Below are positions 40,802 through 49,842 of a stretch of 64,000 bases of DNA, one piece after another; position 1 is the stretch's first letter; each line of letters opens with the position of its first letter. Both the position numbers and the translations under genes were made by a program. The stretch is from the NCBI GenBank assembly GCA_036555725.1, contig DATBKU010000110.1:1-64000 (forward strand), written 5' to 3'. The notes beneath the pieces were generated by a model. That model did no database searches, was not told the DNA's origin, and saw only the letters and a list, made by a program, of their open reading frames with translations. Source of the stretch: CALAED01 sp036555725. Lineage in GTDB: Bacteria > Actinomycetota > Actinomycetes > Streptosporangiales > Streptosporangiaceae.

Positions 40802-41881
40802 TCAGTGGTGGCTCTTGGCGCGCAGGCTGCGGAGATAGTCGTAGCTGCGCTTGGCCGTACTGAACGAGCCGGCGGGGTTGGCGGTCGGGCTGACCGCGTC
40901 GTCGCGCTCCACGAGGTAGTGGTGCGGCCCCTTGTGCCGGCCGCGGTTGGTCCGCTCGACCGCCGCGATGAAGCGCTGGAAGTCGAGGTCGCCGTCGCCG
41001 ACGTCGACCATGTGGTAGCCGTCCGGGACGGTCAGGTCGTGCTCGCCGTCCTTGACGTGGAAGAGCGGGTACCGGTTCGGCGCCGACAGCACGTAGGCGA
41101 GCGGCTCGAACGGGGTCGGGATCGGCGGGCCGGACGGGTTGGCCGGGTCGGGCCGTGAGCTGAACCGGAACTGCCCGACGAAGGCCCAGTAGATGTCCAT
41201 CTCGAGGTAGACGAGCCTCGGGTCGGTCTCGGCGCGGAGCACGTCGTACAGCCGTACGCTCGGCTGGTCGGTGGCGAAGCCGAACTCGCCCGAGTGGTTG
41301 TGCTGGTAGAACTTCATGCCCCTGGCCGCGGCGGCGGCGCCGTACGCGTTGAAGTCGGCGGCGGCGCGCTTCCAGCCGTCCACGGTGTTGCCGTAGCGGT
41401 CGGGTGCGCTGGCGGTGCCGATGTACGGCAGGCCGAGCGCCTCGGCGTCGTCGAGCACCTGGGTGAGGTTGGTGGCGAAGGTGTACGCGGCCGGGTTGTT
41501 CGAGAAGTAGCCGACGTGGCTGCCGATCCCCTTGAGGCCGTTGTCGTCGAGCAGCTGCTTGATCTGCGGAACGGTGATCGCCCCGACCGAGCCCTGCGTG
41601 TAGCCGGCGAACTCGACCTCGGCGTACCCGTCTCGGGCGAGCTCTTGGAAGACGGCGGCGAAGCCGACCGACGACACCTTGTCGCGCACGGTGAACAGCT
41701 GAATGCCGATCTTGCTCGGCGAGATGAGCTTCTTGCCGTGGCCACTGTCATGGTCTTTGCCGTGGCCGTTCTTATCGCTCGCCGCCGCGGTGCCGCCGAG
41801 CGAGCCGAGCAGCGCGGTGGCGGCCGCGCCGCTGGCCACGCCGATGAAGCCGCGGCGGTTGAGGTTTGGCTGGCGTCCCAT
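40802..41881 (-). CDS. Tat-exported sugar phosphate isomerase/epimerase-like TIM-barrel protein
   Basis: 359 residues. A twin-arginine signal (NLNRRGFIGVASGAAATALLG, about 6-26) is followed by a His/Lys-rich linker (about 37-50) and an AP-endonuclease-2-type barrel; probable metal ligands are in YQHNHSGEF, YLEMDIYWAF and LFHVKDGEHD. Export of such an isomerase in folded form is consistent with a metal-dependent enzyme acting on oxidised (3-keto) sugars outside the membrane. ATG 41881 has AGGAGGACTG upstream. It lies between the two ThuA genes. Confidence 0.88.
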   Translation of the reverse strand: MGRQPNLNRRGFIGVASGAAATALLGSLGGTAAASDKNGHGKDHDSGHGKKLISPSKIGIQLFTVRDKVSSVGFAAVFQELARDGYAEVEFAGYTQGSVGAITVPQIKQLLDDNGLKGIGSHVGYFSNNPAAYTFATNLTQVLDDAEALGLPYIGTASAPDRYGNTVDGWKRAAADFNAYGAAAAARGMKFYQHNHSGEFGFATDQPSVRLYDVLRAETDPRLVYLEMDIYWAFVGQFRFSSRPDPANPSGPPIPTPFEPLAYVLSAPNRYPLFHVKDGEHDLTVPDGYHMVDVGDGDLDFQRFIAAVERTNRGRHKGPHHYLVERDDAVSPTANPAGSFSTAKRSYDYLRSLRAKSHH

Positions 41882-41919
41882 CAGTCCTCCTGGGTCGGGA
41901 TCAGGGATCAGGGAGTTGA

Positions 41920-41957
41920 TGTCGAAAGGCTCGTGTCGAAAGGCTCGTGTCGAAAGG
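41920..41957. repeat. 14-bp tandem repeat (almost 3 units) between operon genes
   Basis: TGTCGAAAGGCTCG at 41920-41933 and 41934-41947, and a partial third copy at 41948-41957. Just before it GGATCA is also doubled. It sits in the 141-bp spacer between ThuA copy 2 and the isomerase, upstream of the isomerase ribosome site. Confidence 0.85.
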
Positions 41958-42022
41958 GGCGGTGGCCGCCGGGCACGGGGGGAGAGCGGTCACGAGAGGC
42001 TCGTCCGTGCCCGGCGGGCCCG

Positions 42023-45000
42023 CTAACCGGCCGCGGGGGCCAGGTTCCGGATCCGGATGTTGCGGAACTCGATGAGGTCGTTGTTGCTGTGGTTCTGCAG
42101 GCCGATGAAGCCGCTGAGGAACTGGCGCAGATCCGTGGGCGGGTCACCGGCGCGCGAGGAGGTCTTGCCCGGCGTGTTGTCGAACTCGTTGATCACCACG
42201 CCGTTCCGGATGATCGTGTAGTGCTGGCCGGTCACCCGGACCTCGTAGTCGTTCCAGACGCCGGCCGGGGTGGGCCTGGCCTGGTCCAGGTTCAGCGGCT
42301 GGAAGTTGTAGACCGAGCCGGTCTTCTGCGGCTCGCCGGTCGGCCCGTCGTAGATCTGGATCTCCTGTCCGCAGAAGATCGCCACCCACGCCGGCTGGGT
42401 CCGGGCCGCGCCCATCGTCCCGCAGCTGCCCGGCGGCCGCTGGTCGAGTGGCGTCCGGATGTCGGGGAACCGGACGAAGACGCCGCTGTTGGAGAACGCG
42501 CCGTCCGTACGGGCATCGCGGAACTGCAGCCGGAGCGAGAAGTCGCCGTACTCCTTCTCCGGATACCACAGCATGCCGAGCCCGCCGACGCTGCGGATCG
42601 TGCCGTCCTGCTGCAGCGTGAACGACCCGCTCGGGGCCTGCGCCCACTTCGCCAGACTCGCCTGAGTCCCGTCGAAGATGGGCACATAGCCGCTGGGACC
42701 GTGCGGGTCGCCCACGCCGGACCGGGCCGCCGCGGCGAGTAGCAGGGCCAGCTCGGCGGCGCTGATCAGGCCCTTCTTGCGGAGGTCGATGCCCACGGCC
42801 GCGACGTGGCTGACGAACGCGCCGTGGTTGCGCCACGCGCTCTCGTCGTCGATCGCGTCGTTGATCGTGCAGCCGCCGCCGACCGGACGGTTCGCGACGC
42901 GGCTGTCGGTGTCGAGCATCCGCACCGTCCCGCGCGCGTCCGGCGCCGGGCAGCCCACGCTGACCTGGGTCCGCGTGGTCGCCTTGGAACCGTCGGCGTA
43001 CGTCACGGTGAGCGTCGCGGTGAAGGTGCCGCCGCGCGCGTAGTAGTGGGTGGGGTTGGCCTCGTGCGACGCGTTGCTGCCGTCGCCGAAGTCCCACCGG
43101 TAGGCCACGCCACCCGACTTGGCGCTGGAGAACGCCATCTTCATCGGGGTGTGCTGCGCGGTGGTCGTCACGGACGCCGCGGGGGCCGGTGTGGGCGCCC
43201 CGCCCTTGTACGTGACGCGCCACAGTGCCGACCTGGCCGTCGCGTTGAAGAAGCCGGTGCCGTAGTCGAGGACGTACAGCGCGCCGTCCGGACCGAACTT
43301 CCAGTCCATGAGAGCGCCGACGTTGCTGATCGGCACGATCTGCCGCAGGTCGTCGGCGTGCGTCGGCGCGCCGCCGCTGCCGGCCGTCTTCGGATCCATC
43401 GTCACCGCGACCCGCACGTTCGGGCGGGACTCGTCGCCGATGAACCACTTGCCGTCCCAGTACTCCGGCCATTTGGTCGTGCTCGTGCTCTTGGCGTTGA
43501 ACCGGTACATCGGGCCCGGCATGATCGCCTGACCGCCGCCGCCCGGGAAGTACGGCTCGGTCAGCGTCTGATGGGCCAGATCGTAGATCGGGATGCCGTC
43601 CGCGCCGCGCTGGTAGTCGGGACCGCCGCCCTGCGGGGAGTACCAGATGTTGTTGGTCTGCACCGGCGGCAGGTCGACGAGGCCGGTGTTGCGCGGCGAC
43701 TCGTTCTTCGGGTGATCACAGTCGTACCAGCCCAGCGGCTTGGTGATGTCGGGCAGGTTGCGGTCGCGATACGGCTGCTTGTTGCCCATGCAGTACGGCC
43801 AGCCGCGGTTGCCGGCCTTGGTGATGACGGCCGCGGTCTCGTACTTCGCCGGCCCCCATGTCGTGTCCGGGTTGTTCGCGTCCGGGCCGACCCAACCGGC
43901 CAGCAGCCAGTTGGTCTTCGGGTCCACGGCGAGCCGCGTCGGGTTGCGGACGCCCATCACGTAGATCTCCGGACGGGTCTTGCCGCCGCCCTGCTCGTTG
44001 CCGTTGAACAGGTTGCCCTTCGGGATCGTGTACGACCCGTCCGGCTGTGGGCGGATCCGCAGGATCTTGCCGTTCAGGTTGTTCGTGTTCCCGGCCGTAC
44101 GGCGGGCGTCCTGCTGGGAGAAGCCGCCGAACTCGGGCACCGGGTTGTTACCGGAGTAGCCGCTCGGCGCCGGGGCGCAGCCGTCGCACTGGGAGGAGTT
44201 GTTGTCCCCGGTCGAGACGTACAGGTTGCCGGCCTTGTCGAAGCCCATGCCGCCGCCGACGTGGCAGCACCGGTCGATCTGGGTGTCCCAGTGCAGCAGC
44301 ACCTTCTCCGACGACATGTCGAGCTTGCCGCTGCCCGGGTCGAAGGTGAACCGGGAGATCTGCCGCTGGCCGACGTGCTTGACCCGGTCGATCGACGAAT
44401 GCGGCATGTAGTAGACGTAGATCCAATTGTTCGTGGCGAAGTTCGGGTCGAGCGTGATGCCGACGAGCCCTTCCTCGGTCTTGTTGGACTCCGGGCCGGC
44501 GCCCCGGTTGCCGAAGACGTCGAGGGTCGCGACCTGCGTGACCTGCCCGGTCTTCGGGTCCAAGAGGTGGATGGTGCCGAAGCCCTTGCCGATGTTGGGG
44601 TCGTTCCAGTCGGTGATCGGCGTGGGCCCGCCGGTCATCGGGCCGCCGCGGCCGATGTAGAAGACGCGGCCGTCGGGGGTGATGGTGAGGCCGTGCGGCT
44701 CGCCGATCTGGTCGAGCTGGCCGGTCTGGTTCGGCTGGGTCAGCCGGGTCGCCTGGTAGTTCGCGGCGATGGTGGCCTGGCAGTCACCCCTGACCATCCC
44801 GGACGTCCATTGGATCGCGCCGAGCAGGTGTTCGCGGAACAGCTTCTCGCCGTAGCCGGCCGCCGTACCGCCCATGCCGGTGTAGAAGGACCGGCCGCCG
44901 TCGTAGTCGCGGCACCAGGAGATCGGGTGGTAGACGCCGTTGGGCCCGGCGACGCCGGGGTTGTAGCTGCGCTCGCGGACGCTGGCGACGGTGTGCACGA

Positions 45001-45652
45001 TGCCGGTCGGGTTGGGGTTCCAGTTGAACCACACGTCCGAGCGGGTCCATTCGAGCGGCAGGTCCCGCGTCGCCGGATGGACCTGGTCGCCGACCTCGAC
45101 GACGGCGCGCTGCGGGTCGGCCGGGCTGGTCCCGGGGCGGCTGCCCACGAGGCCCGTGAACCAGGCCGAGTCCGGCTGCGCCTTGGCCGCGTCGTGCAGC
45201 CCGAGGAAGCCGCCGCCGGCCTCGATGTACGCCTTGAACGCGGCCTCCTGATCGGCGCTGAGCGCGGCGCCGGTCGACGCGAAGACCACGGCGCGGTATT
45301 TGGCGAGGTTGTCGGAGCTGAACGCACCGGGGTCGGCGGTGTCGTCCACGGCGAAGTGGTGATCGCGGCCCAGCCGTTCGATCGCGGCGACGGCGGCCTC
45401 GTCCGCCCCGCCGTGGTAGACGAGCACCGTGACCGGGCCGCCGGTCTCGGCCGGTGCGGCCGCCGGCACTTGCGCCGGGGCCGGTTGCGCGGCCACGGGT
45501 GTGGTCGACACCGCGGCGAGTCCGGTCACCGTCAGCACGACGCTCAGCACGGCGGCGAGCGCCCGGCGCACCGCCGCCCGCTGATCGTGATGGCGAAGCC
45601 GATCGTGATGGCGAAGGGAACGAAGGGTCGGTCGGGATCGGGTGGGTCCCAT
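42023..45652 (-). CDS. Secreted ThuA / sugar-dehydrogenase / PKD / 3-keto-disaccharide hydrolase protein (copy 2)
   Basis: 1209 residues from ATG 45652 (AGGAGGACAG upstream). Signal peptide about 25-55; ThuA domain about 74-294; sugar-dehydrogenase propeller about 304-814 with RCCHVGGGMGFD; PKD about 820-900; a spacer with its own cysteines; and a C-terminal DUF1080 (3-keto-disaccharide hydrolase) domain from YVPIFDGTQASLAKW to the end (about 984-1207). DUF1080 proteins act on 3-keto-glycosides, so this one polypeptide joins a probable oxidase with the matching cleavage domain. First gene of the minus-strand operon, divergent from the ROK gene. Confidence 0.86.
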   Translation of the reverse strand: MGPTRSRPTLRSLRHHDRLRHHDQRAAVRRALAAVLSVVLTVTGLAAVSTTPVAAQPAPAQVPAAAPAETGGPVTVLVYHGGADEAAVAAIERLGRDHHFAVDDTADPGAFSSDNLAKYRAVVFASTGAALSADQEAAFKAYIEAGGGFLGLHDAAKAQPDSAWFTGLVGSRPGTSPADPQRAVVEVGDQVHPATRDLPLEWTRSDVWFNWNPNPTGIVHTVASVRERSYNPGVAGPNGVYHPISWCRDYDGGRSFYTGMGGTAAGYGEKLFREHLLGAIQWTSGMVRGDCQATIAANYQATRLTQPNQTGQLDQIGEPHGLTITPDGRVFYIGRGGPMTGGPTPITDWNDPNIGKGFGTIHLLDPKTGQVTQVATLDVFGNRGAGPESNKTEEGLVGITLDPNFATNNWIYVYYMPHSSIDRVKHVGQRQISRFTFDPGSGKLDMSSEKVLLHWDTQIDRCCHVGGGMGFDKAGNLYVSTGDNNSSQCDGCAPAPSGYSGNNPVPEFGGFSQQDARRTAGNTNNLNGKILRIRPQPDGSYTIPKGNLFNGNEQGGGKTRPEIYVMGVRNPTRLAVDPKTNWLLAGWVGPDANNPDTTWGPAKYETAAVITKAGNRGWPYCMGNKQPYRDRNLPDITKPLGWYDCDHPKNESPRNTGLVDLPPVQTNNIWYSPQGGGPDYQRGADGIPIYDLAHQTLTEPYFPGGGGQAIMPGPMYRFNAKSTSTTKWPEYWDGKWFIGDESRPNVRVAVTMDPKTAGSGGAPTHADDLRQIVPISNVGALMDWKFGPDGALYVLDYGTGFFNATARSALWRVTYKGGAPTPAPAASVTTTAQHTPMKMAFSSAKSGGVAYRWDFGDGSNASHEANPTHYYARGGTFTATLTVTYADGSKATTRTQVSVGCPAPDARGTVRMLDTDSRVANRPVGGGCTINDAIDDESAWRNHGAFVSHVAAVGIDLRKKGLISAAELALLLAAAARSGVGDPHGPSGYVPIFDGTQASLAKWAQAPSGSFTLQQDGTIRSVGGLGMLWYPEKEYGDFSLRLQFRDARTDGAFSNSGVFVRFPDIRTPLDQRPPGSCGTMGAARTQPAWVAIFCGQEIQIYDGPTGEPQKTGSVYNFQPLNLDQARPTPAGVWNDYEVRVTGQHYTIIRNGVVINEFDNTPGKTSSRAGDPPTDLRQFLSGFIGLQNHSNNDLIEFRNIRIRNLAPAAG

Positions 45653-45939
45653 CTGTCCTCCTGCGACCTGGACAGTTCGGCAGCCCCCGTAGTCCGCGCT
45701 GCTATCCGGACATGCGATGTCCGTCTAGGACTCTCCGGCCGATACTTAGTCCTGTCAAGAGCGAAAGTTGGCCGAATCGTGCCGTTAGTAACCGCTCTTT
45801 CGGCATCTCGCAGGCCAGAGCATGCAGAGGCTCGGCCGATCGTCGGAACACAACGCCCATGAAGGCGCTTGCCGATCCATAGGGCAAGCGGCTCGCCGAA
45901 CAAAGTTGCTCGACTTACGCCGAATAGATGCGAAAGATG
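45653..45939. other. Divergent control region between ThuA copy 2 and ROK regulator
   Basis: No gene seen. It contains a minus-strand TTGACA (plus-strand TGTCAA at 45753-45758) that may be the -35 of the leftward operon, without a clear -10 at standard distance, and the palindrome at 45707-45723. AAAG/CTTTC half-sites recur around 45759-45800. Confidence 0.5.
45707..45723. promoter_or_regulatory. 7-3-7 palindrome, operator candidate for the leftward sugar operon
   Basis: CGGACAT-GCG-ATGTCCG is a perfect inverted repeat 55 bp upstream of the ThuA copy 2 start. The divergent ROK repressor is the natural candidate to bind it. Confidence 0.55.
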
Positions 45940-45971
45940 CCTTGAAGGGAACACGACTTCCGGCCTAACGT
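45940..45971 (+). promoter_or_regulatory. Promoter candidate for the ROK gene (leaderless)
   Basis: TTGAAG (45940-45945), 18-bp spacer, TAACGT (45966-45971). Transcription would begin at about the ATG at 45979, giving a leaderless message, which explains the lack of a ribosome site. Confidence 0.5.
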
Positions 45972-45978
45972 GTTGGCC

Positions 45979-47202
45979 ATGCCGATACCTTCGGGGGAAC
46001 GACGAGCAGCGTCGGGGTCTGCGGGACATGTTCTGACGTTGATTAGCGCCGGGTCCGCGACAACGCGAGCCGATCTGGCGAGGGTCACCGGGCTGGCCCG
46101 GTCCACGGTCTCGCAGCGAGTCGACGCGTTGGTCGCGCACGGGCTCATCCAAGAAAGCGACGACCGCGAGTCCACCGGGGGGCGCCCGCCCCGGCAGCTG
46201 CGCCTGCGCACCGAGGACAACATGGTAATGGGCGTCGACCTCGGCGCCACCCACTGCCGGCTGGCCCTCATGGACATCAGCGGGCAGGTGCTGGCGACTC
46301 GCGAGGACGCGCTGCTCATCGCCGAGGGGCCCGACGCGGTGCTGAGCCATGTCGACCGGCGCATGCACGAGCTGCTCGACGAGACCGACCGGCCGCTCGG
46401 CGCGCTGCGGGCCATCGGCATGGGGGTCCCAGGGCCGGTCGAGTTCGCGACCGGCCAGCCCAATAACCCGCCGATCATGCCGGGCTGGAACGAGTACCCG
46501 ATCCCCGAGTTCTTCACCGAGCGCTACGGGGTCAGCGTGCTGGTCGACAACGACGTCAACGTGATGGCGCTCGGCGAGCAGCGGCGCGCCTTCCCGGACA
46601 CCCGCTACCTGATGTTCGTCAAGATCGGCACCGGCATCGGGTGCGGCATCATCGCCGACGGCGAGCTGCATCGCGGCGCGCAGGGCAGCGCCGGCGACAT
46701 CGGCCACATCCGGGTGAGCGGCCACGACGACGCCGGGTGCCGGTGCGGCAACAGCGCCTGCCTCGAGGCGGTGGCCGGGGGGGCCGCCCTCGCCCGGCAG
46801 CTGAGCGACCACGGCTTCGAGGTCGAGACCGGCGCCGAGGTCGTCGAGCTGGTCCGGTCGGGCAACATCCAGGCGCTCCGCCTCGTCCGCGAGGCCGGGC
46901 GGGTCGTCGGCGAGGTGCTCGCGGGGCTGGTCAACTTCTTCAATCCCGAGGTCATCGTCATCGGCGGCGTGCTCTCGGCCGTGCACGACCACCTGCTCGC
47001 CGGGGTGCGCGAGGTGATCTACCGCCGCTCGCTGCCGCTGGCCACCCATCACCTCGAGATCGCGCCGAGCCGTACCGGCGCCGACGCGGCCGCGCTCGGA
47101 GCGGGGATCCTCGCGATCGAGCACTTCTTGTCACCCGACTACATCGACCGCGTGCTGTCCCAAGACGCCGAGCCCGCCCAGCCGCTCCAAGCGGCCCCTT
47201 AG
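45979..47202 (+). CDS. ROK-family transcriptional regulator
   Basis: 407 residues from ATG 45979; a GTG three codons upstream is possible. N-terminal winged helix (RADLARVTGLARSTVSQRVD, about 30-49), then the ROK sugar-kinase-like domain with DLGATHCRLA and KIGTGIGCGI. The ROK zinc motif appears as CRCGNSACLE (one Gly to Ala change from the usual CxCGxxGCxE). Such regulators repress sugar-uptake operons and release DNA on binding a sugar. It lies 11 bp before the transporter ATPase and divergent from the ThuA operon, so it probably controls both. Confidence 0.9.
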   Translation: MPIPSGERRAASGSAGHVLTLISAGSATTRADLARVTGLARSTVSQRVDALVAHGLIQESDDRESTGGRPPRQLRLRTEDNMVMGVDLGATHCRLALMDISGQVLATREDALLIAEGPDAVLSHVDRRMHELLDETDRPLGALRAIGMGVPGPVEFATGQPNNPPIMPGWNEYPIPEFFTERYGVSVLVDNDVNVMALGEQRRAFPDTRYLMFVKIGTGIGCGIIADGELHRGAQGSAGDIGHIRVSGHDDAGCRCGNSACLEAVAGGAALARQLSDHGFEVETGAEVVELVRSGNIQALRLVREAGRVVGEVLAGLVNFFNPEVIVIGGVLSAVHDHLLAGVREVIYRRSLPLATHHLEIAPSRTGADAAALGAGILAIEHFLSPDYIDRVLSQDAEPAQPLQAAP

Positions 47203-47213
47203 GAGGTGGTTCA

Positions 47214-48767
47214 ATGACCGCTCCGGCCGCCCAGTTGCTGGAGATGCGGGGCATCGTCAAGGAGTTCCCCGGCGTACGCGCGCTCGACGGCGTCGACCTC
47301 GAGGTGCGCGCGGGCGAGGTGCACTGCCTCCTCGGCCAGAACGGGGCCGGCAAGTCCACGCTGATCAAGGTGCTGTCCGGCGCCCACCAGCCCGACGCCG
47401 GCCAGGTCGTCTGGCAGGGCGAGGAGGTACGGCTGGCGAACCCGACGGCGGCGATGCGGCTCGGGATCGCGACCATCTACCAGGAGCTCGACCTCGTCGA
47501 CGGCCTCAGCGTCGCCGAGAACATCTTCCTCGGCCACGAGAACTCACGCGCCGGCTTCTCCCGGCGCGGCGAGATGAACCGGGCCGCCCGCGAGCTGCTG
47601 GGCCGGCTCGGCCACGGCGAGATCCCGCCGGGCAGGGAACTCGGCCGGCTGCCCGCCGCCGGCAAGCAGGTGATCAGCATGGCGCGGGCGCTGTCGCACG
47701 ACGCCCGGCTGATCATCATGGACGAGCCGTCGGCCGCCCTCGCGCACGACGAGGTCGCCAACCTGTTCCGGATCATCCGCGAGCTCGCCGCGGCGGGCGT
47801 CGCCGTCATCTACATCTCGCATCGGCTGGCCGAGATCCGCGAGATCGGCGACCGCGTGACGGTGCTGAAGGACGGCCGCACCGTCGCCGTGGGGCTGCCC
47901 GCCAAGCAGACGCAGACCTCCGAGATCGTGGCACTGATGACCGGGCGCACCGTGGAGTACGCCTTCCCCGAACGCCCCGCTCCCCGCGACGGGGCCGACG
48001 TGGTTGGGGGTGAGCCCCCTTCTGGGGGCCGGAACAAGCTGGTGCTCCGGGTCGAAGGTCTGACGCTGCCCGGCATCTTCCACGACGTGACGTTCAGCGT
48101 CCACGCCGGAGAGATCGTCGGGCTGGCCGGGCTGGTCGGCTCGGGCCGATCGGAGATCCTGGAAACGATCTACGGCGCCCGCCGCGCGTCGGCGGGCCGG
48201 GTGCTGCTCGACGGGCGGCCCATCAGGCCCGGCAGCACCAACGCGGCCGTGCGGCGCGGCATGGGGCTGGCCCCGGAGGAGCGCAAGAGCCAGGCCCTGC
48301 TGCTCGACGAGACGGTGGCCAGCAACATCAGCGTGGCCAGCATGAGCCGCTACTCGTCGCTCGGCTGGCTCGACCGGCGGCGCGAGCTGGCCGACGCGTC
48401 CGAGCAGGTGAAGGCGCTGGACATCCGGCCGCCCGATCCGCGGCGCGCGGTGAAGACGCTGTCCGGCGGCAACCAGCAAAAGACGGTGCTGGCCCGGTGG
48501 CTGATCAACGGACGCCGGGTGCTGCTGCTCGACGAGCCCACCCGCGGCGTCGACGTCGGAGCCCGCGCCGAGCTGTACGCGCTCGTCCGCAGGCTCGCCG
48601 ACCAGGGGATCGCGGTGCTGTTGGTGTCGAGCGAGGTGCCCGAGGTGCTCGGCCTGGCCGACAGGGTCCTGGTGATCCGCGAAGGCCACGTCATCCACGA
48701 GGCGCCGGCGGCCGAGCTGGCGGAGCCGGACGTGCTGAACATGATCATGGAAGGGAGCGCCCTCTGA
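47214..48767 (+). CDS. Ribose-type sugar ABC transporter ATP-binding protein (two ATPase domains)
   Basis: 517 residues from ATG 47214 (TAGGAGGTGG upstream). Two tandem ATPase domains as in RbsA/XylG: the first with GQNGAGKST and PAAGKQVISMARAL, the second with a degenerate Walker A (GLVGSGRSE) and LSGGNQQKTVLARWL. The linker between them (about 262-275) contains the insert VVGGEPPSGGRNK, encoded by a 30-bp hairpin repeat that also occurs at 50950 and 52437. The gene stop overlaps the permease start (TGATG). Confidence 0.93.
   Translation: MTAPAAQLLEMRGIVKEFPGVRALDGVDLEVRAGEVHCLLGQNGAGKSTLIKVLSGAHQPDAGQVVWQGEEVRLANPTAAMRLGIATIYQELDLVDGLSVAENIFLGHENSRAGFSRRGEMNRAARELLGRLGHGEIPPGRELGRLPAAGKQVISMARALSHDARLIIMDEPSAALAHDEVANLFRIIRELAAAGVAVIYISHRLAEIREIGDRVTVLKDGRTVAVGLPAKQTQTSEIVALMTGRTVEYAFPERPAPRDGADVVGGEPPSGGRNKLVLRVEGLTLPGIFHDVTFSVHAGEIVGLAGLVGSGRSEILETIYGARRASAGRVLLDGRPIRPGSTNAAVRRGMGLAPEERKSQALLLDETVASNISVASMSRYSSLGWLDRRRELADASEQVKALDIRPPDPRRAVKTLSGGNQQKTVLARWLINGRRVLLLDEPTRGVDVGARAELYALVRRLADQGIAVLLVSSEVPEVLGLADRVLVIREGHVIHEAPAAELAEPDVLNMIMEGSAL
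48003..48032 (-). repeat. 30-bp hairpin element, copy A (inside the transporter ATPase gene)
   Basis: Read on the minus strand: CCGGCCCCCAGAAGGGGG, then CTCACCCCCAAC. The CCCCC/GGGGG arms form a hairpin, followed by a CACCCCC tail. It aligns with copies B (50950) and C (52437) and is in frame inside the coding sequence. Confidence 0.75.
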
Positions 48768-49792
48768 TGGACGCACCTGCACCCCAGGACACGAAAGTCC
48801 GGCCTGAAAAGAGCGGCGAGCGCGCGTTCCTCCGGCCGATCACGGTGCTGGGCCGGCTGGGTGAGGCGCGGCACCTGGGCCTGGTATTGGCGCTGGTCAT
48901 CCTGGCGATCATCGGCGCGGTCACCAAGCCCGACAACTTCTTCACCTCCTCCAACATCGTCGGCATCCTCGCGCTGGCCTCCACGATCGGCGTCATCACC
49001 GTCGGCATGACGTTCGTGATCATCGGCGGCGGCATCGACCTTTCGGTCGGCGCGCTGATGGCGCTGGCCTCCGTCTGGGCGACCACAGTGGCGACCCAGT
49101 CGTACGGGCCGTACGTCATGATGCTCTGCGCCATCCTCGTCGGCACCGGGGCGGGCATCGTCAACGGGGTGCTGATCGCCCACGGCCGGATGGTGCCGTT
49201 CATCGCCACCCTGGCAATGCTGGTCGCCGCCCGCGGCCTGGCGCAGCGCATGTCGGACCGCAAGACCCAGCTGCTGCAGCCGGAGAACGACGTGATCGAG
49301 TCGCTGTCCACCACGAGGGTGCTCGGGATCCCGCTGGTGGTGTTCATCTTCGCCGGGGTCGCCATCGTCGGCTGGCTGGTGCTCAACCGGACGACCTACG
49401 GCCGCCGTACGTTCGCGGTCGGCGGCAACCCGGAGGCCGCCCGGCTGGCCGGCATCGACGTCCGGCGGCACACGTTGCTGCTGTACGCGCTGTCCGGGCT
49501 GTGCTGCGGCATCGCGGCGATCATCATCATGGCCCGGACCACGACCGGCTCCAGCACGCACGGCGATCTGTACGAGCTCGACGCGATCGCCGCGGTGATC
49601 ATCGGCGGCACGCTGCTGACCGGCGGCAAGGGCACGCTCGTCGGCTCGATCCTCGGCGTGCTCGTGTTCACCGTGATCACGAACCTGTTCATCCTCAACG
49701 GCCTGGACACCAGCGACCAGCTCATCGCCAAGGGAGTGATCATCGTCATCGCCGTGCTCCTGCAGCGGCGCGGGCTGCGCACGCCCACTTAG
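48767..49792 (+). CDS. Ribose-type sugar ABC transporter permease
   Basis: 341 residues, BPD_transp_2 (RbsC) family, with about eight to ten membrane segments; GITVGMTFVIIGGGIDLSVG-like block here reads TVGMTFVIIGGGIDLSVGAL (about 76-95), and the EAA-type loop GGNPEAARLAGIDV (about 220-233). ATG 48767 shares bases with the ATPase stop codon. Imports a monosaccharide or cyclitol together with its neighbours. Confidence 0.93.
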   Translation: MDAPAPQDTKVRPEKSGERAFLRPITVLGRLGEARHLGLVLALVILAIIGAVTKPDNFFTSSNIVGILALASTIGVITVGMTFVIIGGGIDLSVGALMALASVWATTVATQSYGPYVMMLCAILVGTGAGIVNGVLIAHGRMVPFIATLAMLVAARGLAQRMSDRKTQLLQPENDVIESLSTTRVLGIPLVVFIFAGVAIVGWLVLNRTTYGRRTFAVGGNPEAARLAGIDVRRHTLLLYALSGLCCGIAAIIIMARTTTGSSTHGDLYELDAIAAVIIGGTLLTGGKGTLVGSILGVLVFTVITNLFILNGLDTSDQLIAKGVIIVIAVLLQRRGLRTPT

Positions 49793-49842
49793 TCCCATCC
49801 CCCGCCCACACCCCACCTACGAACCTCACTCAGGAGTCACAG

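Noticed and set aside
42806..45862. A 1018-codon open frame on the plus strand opposite ThuA copy 2
   Set aside because: Same GC-bias artefact; no recognisable domains, and it runs through the promoter region of the real gene.
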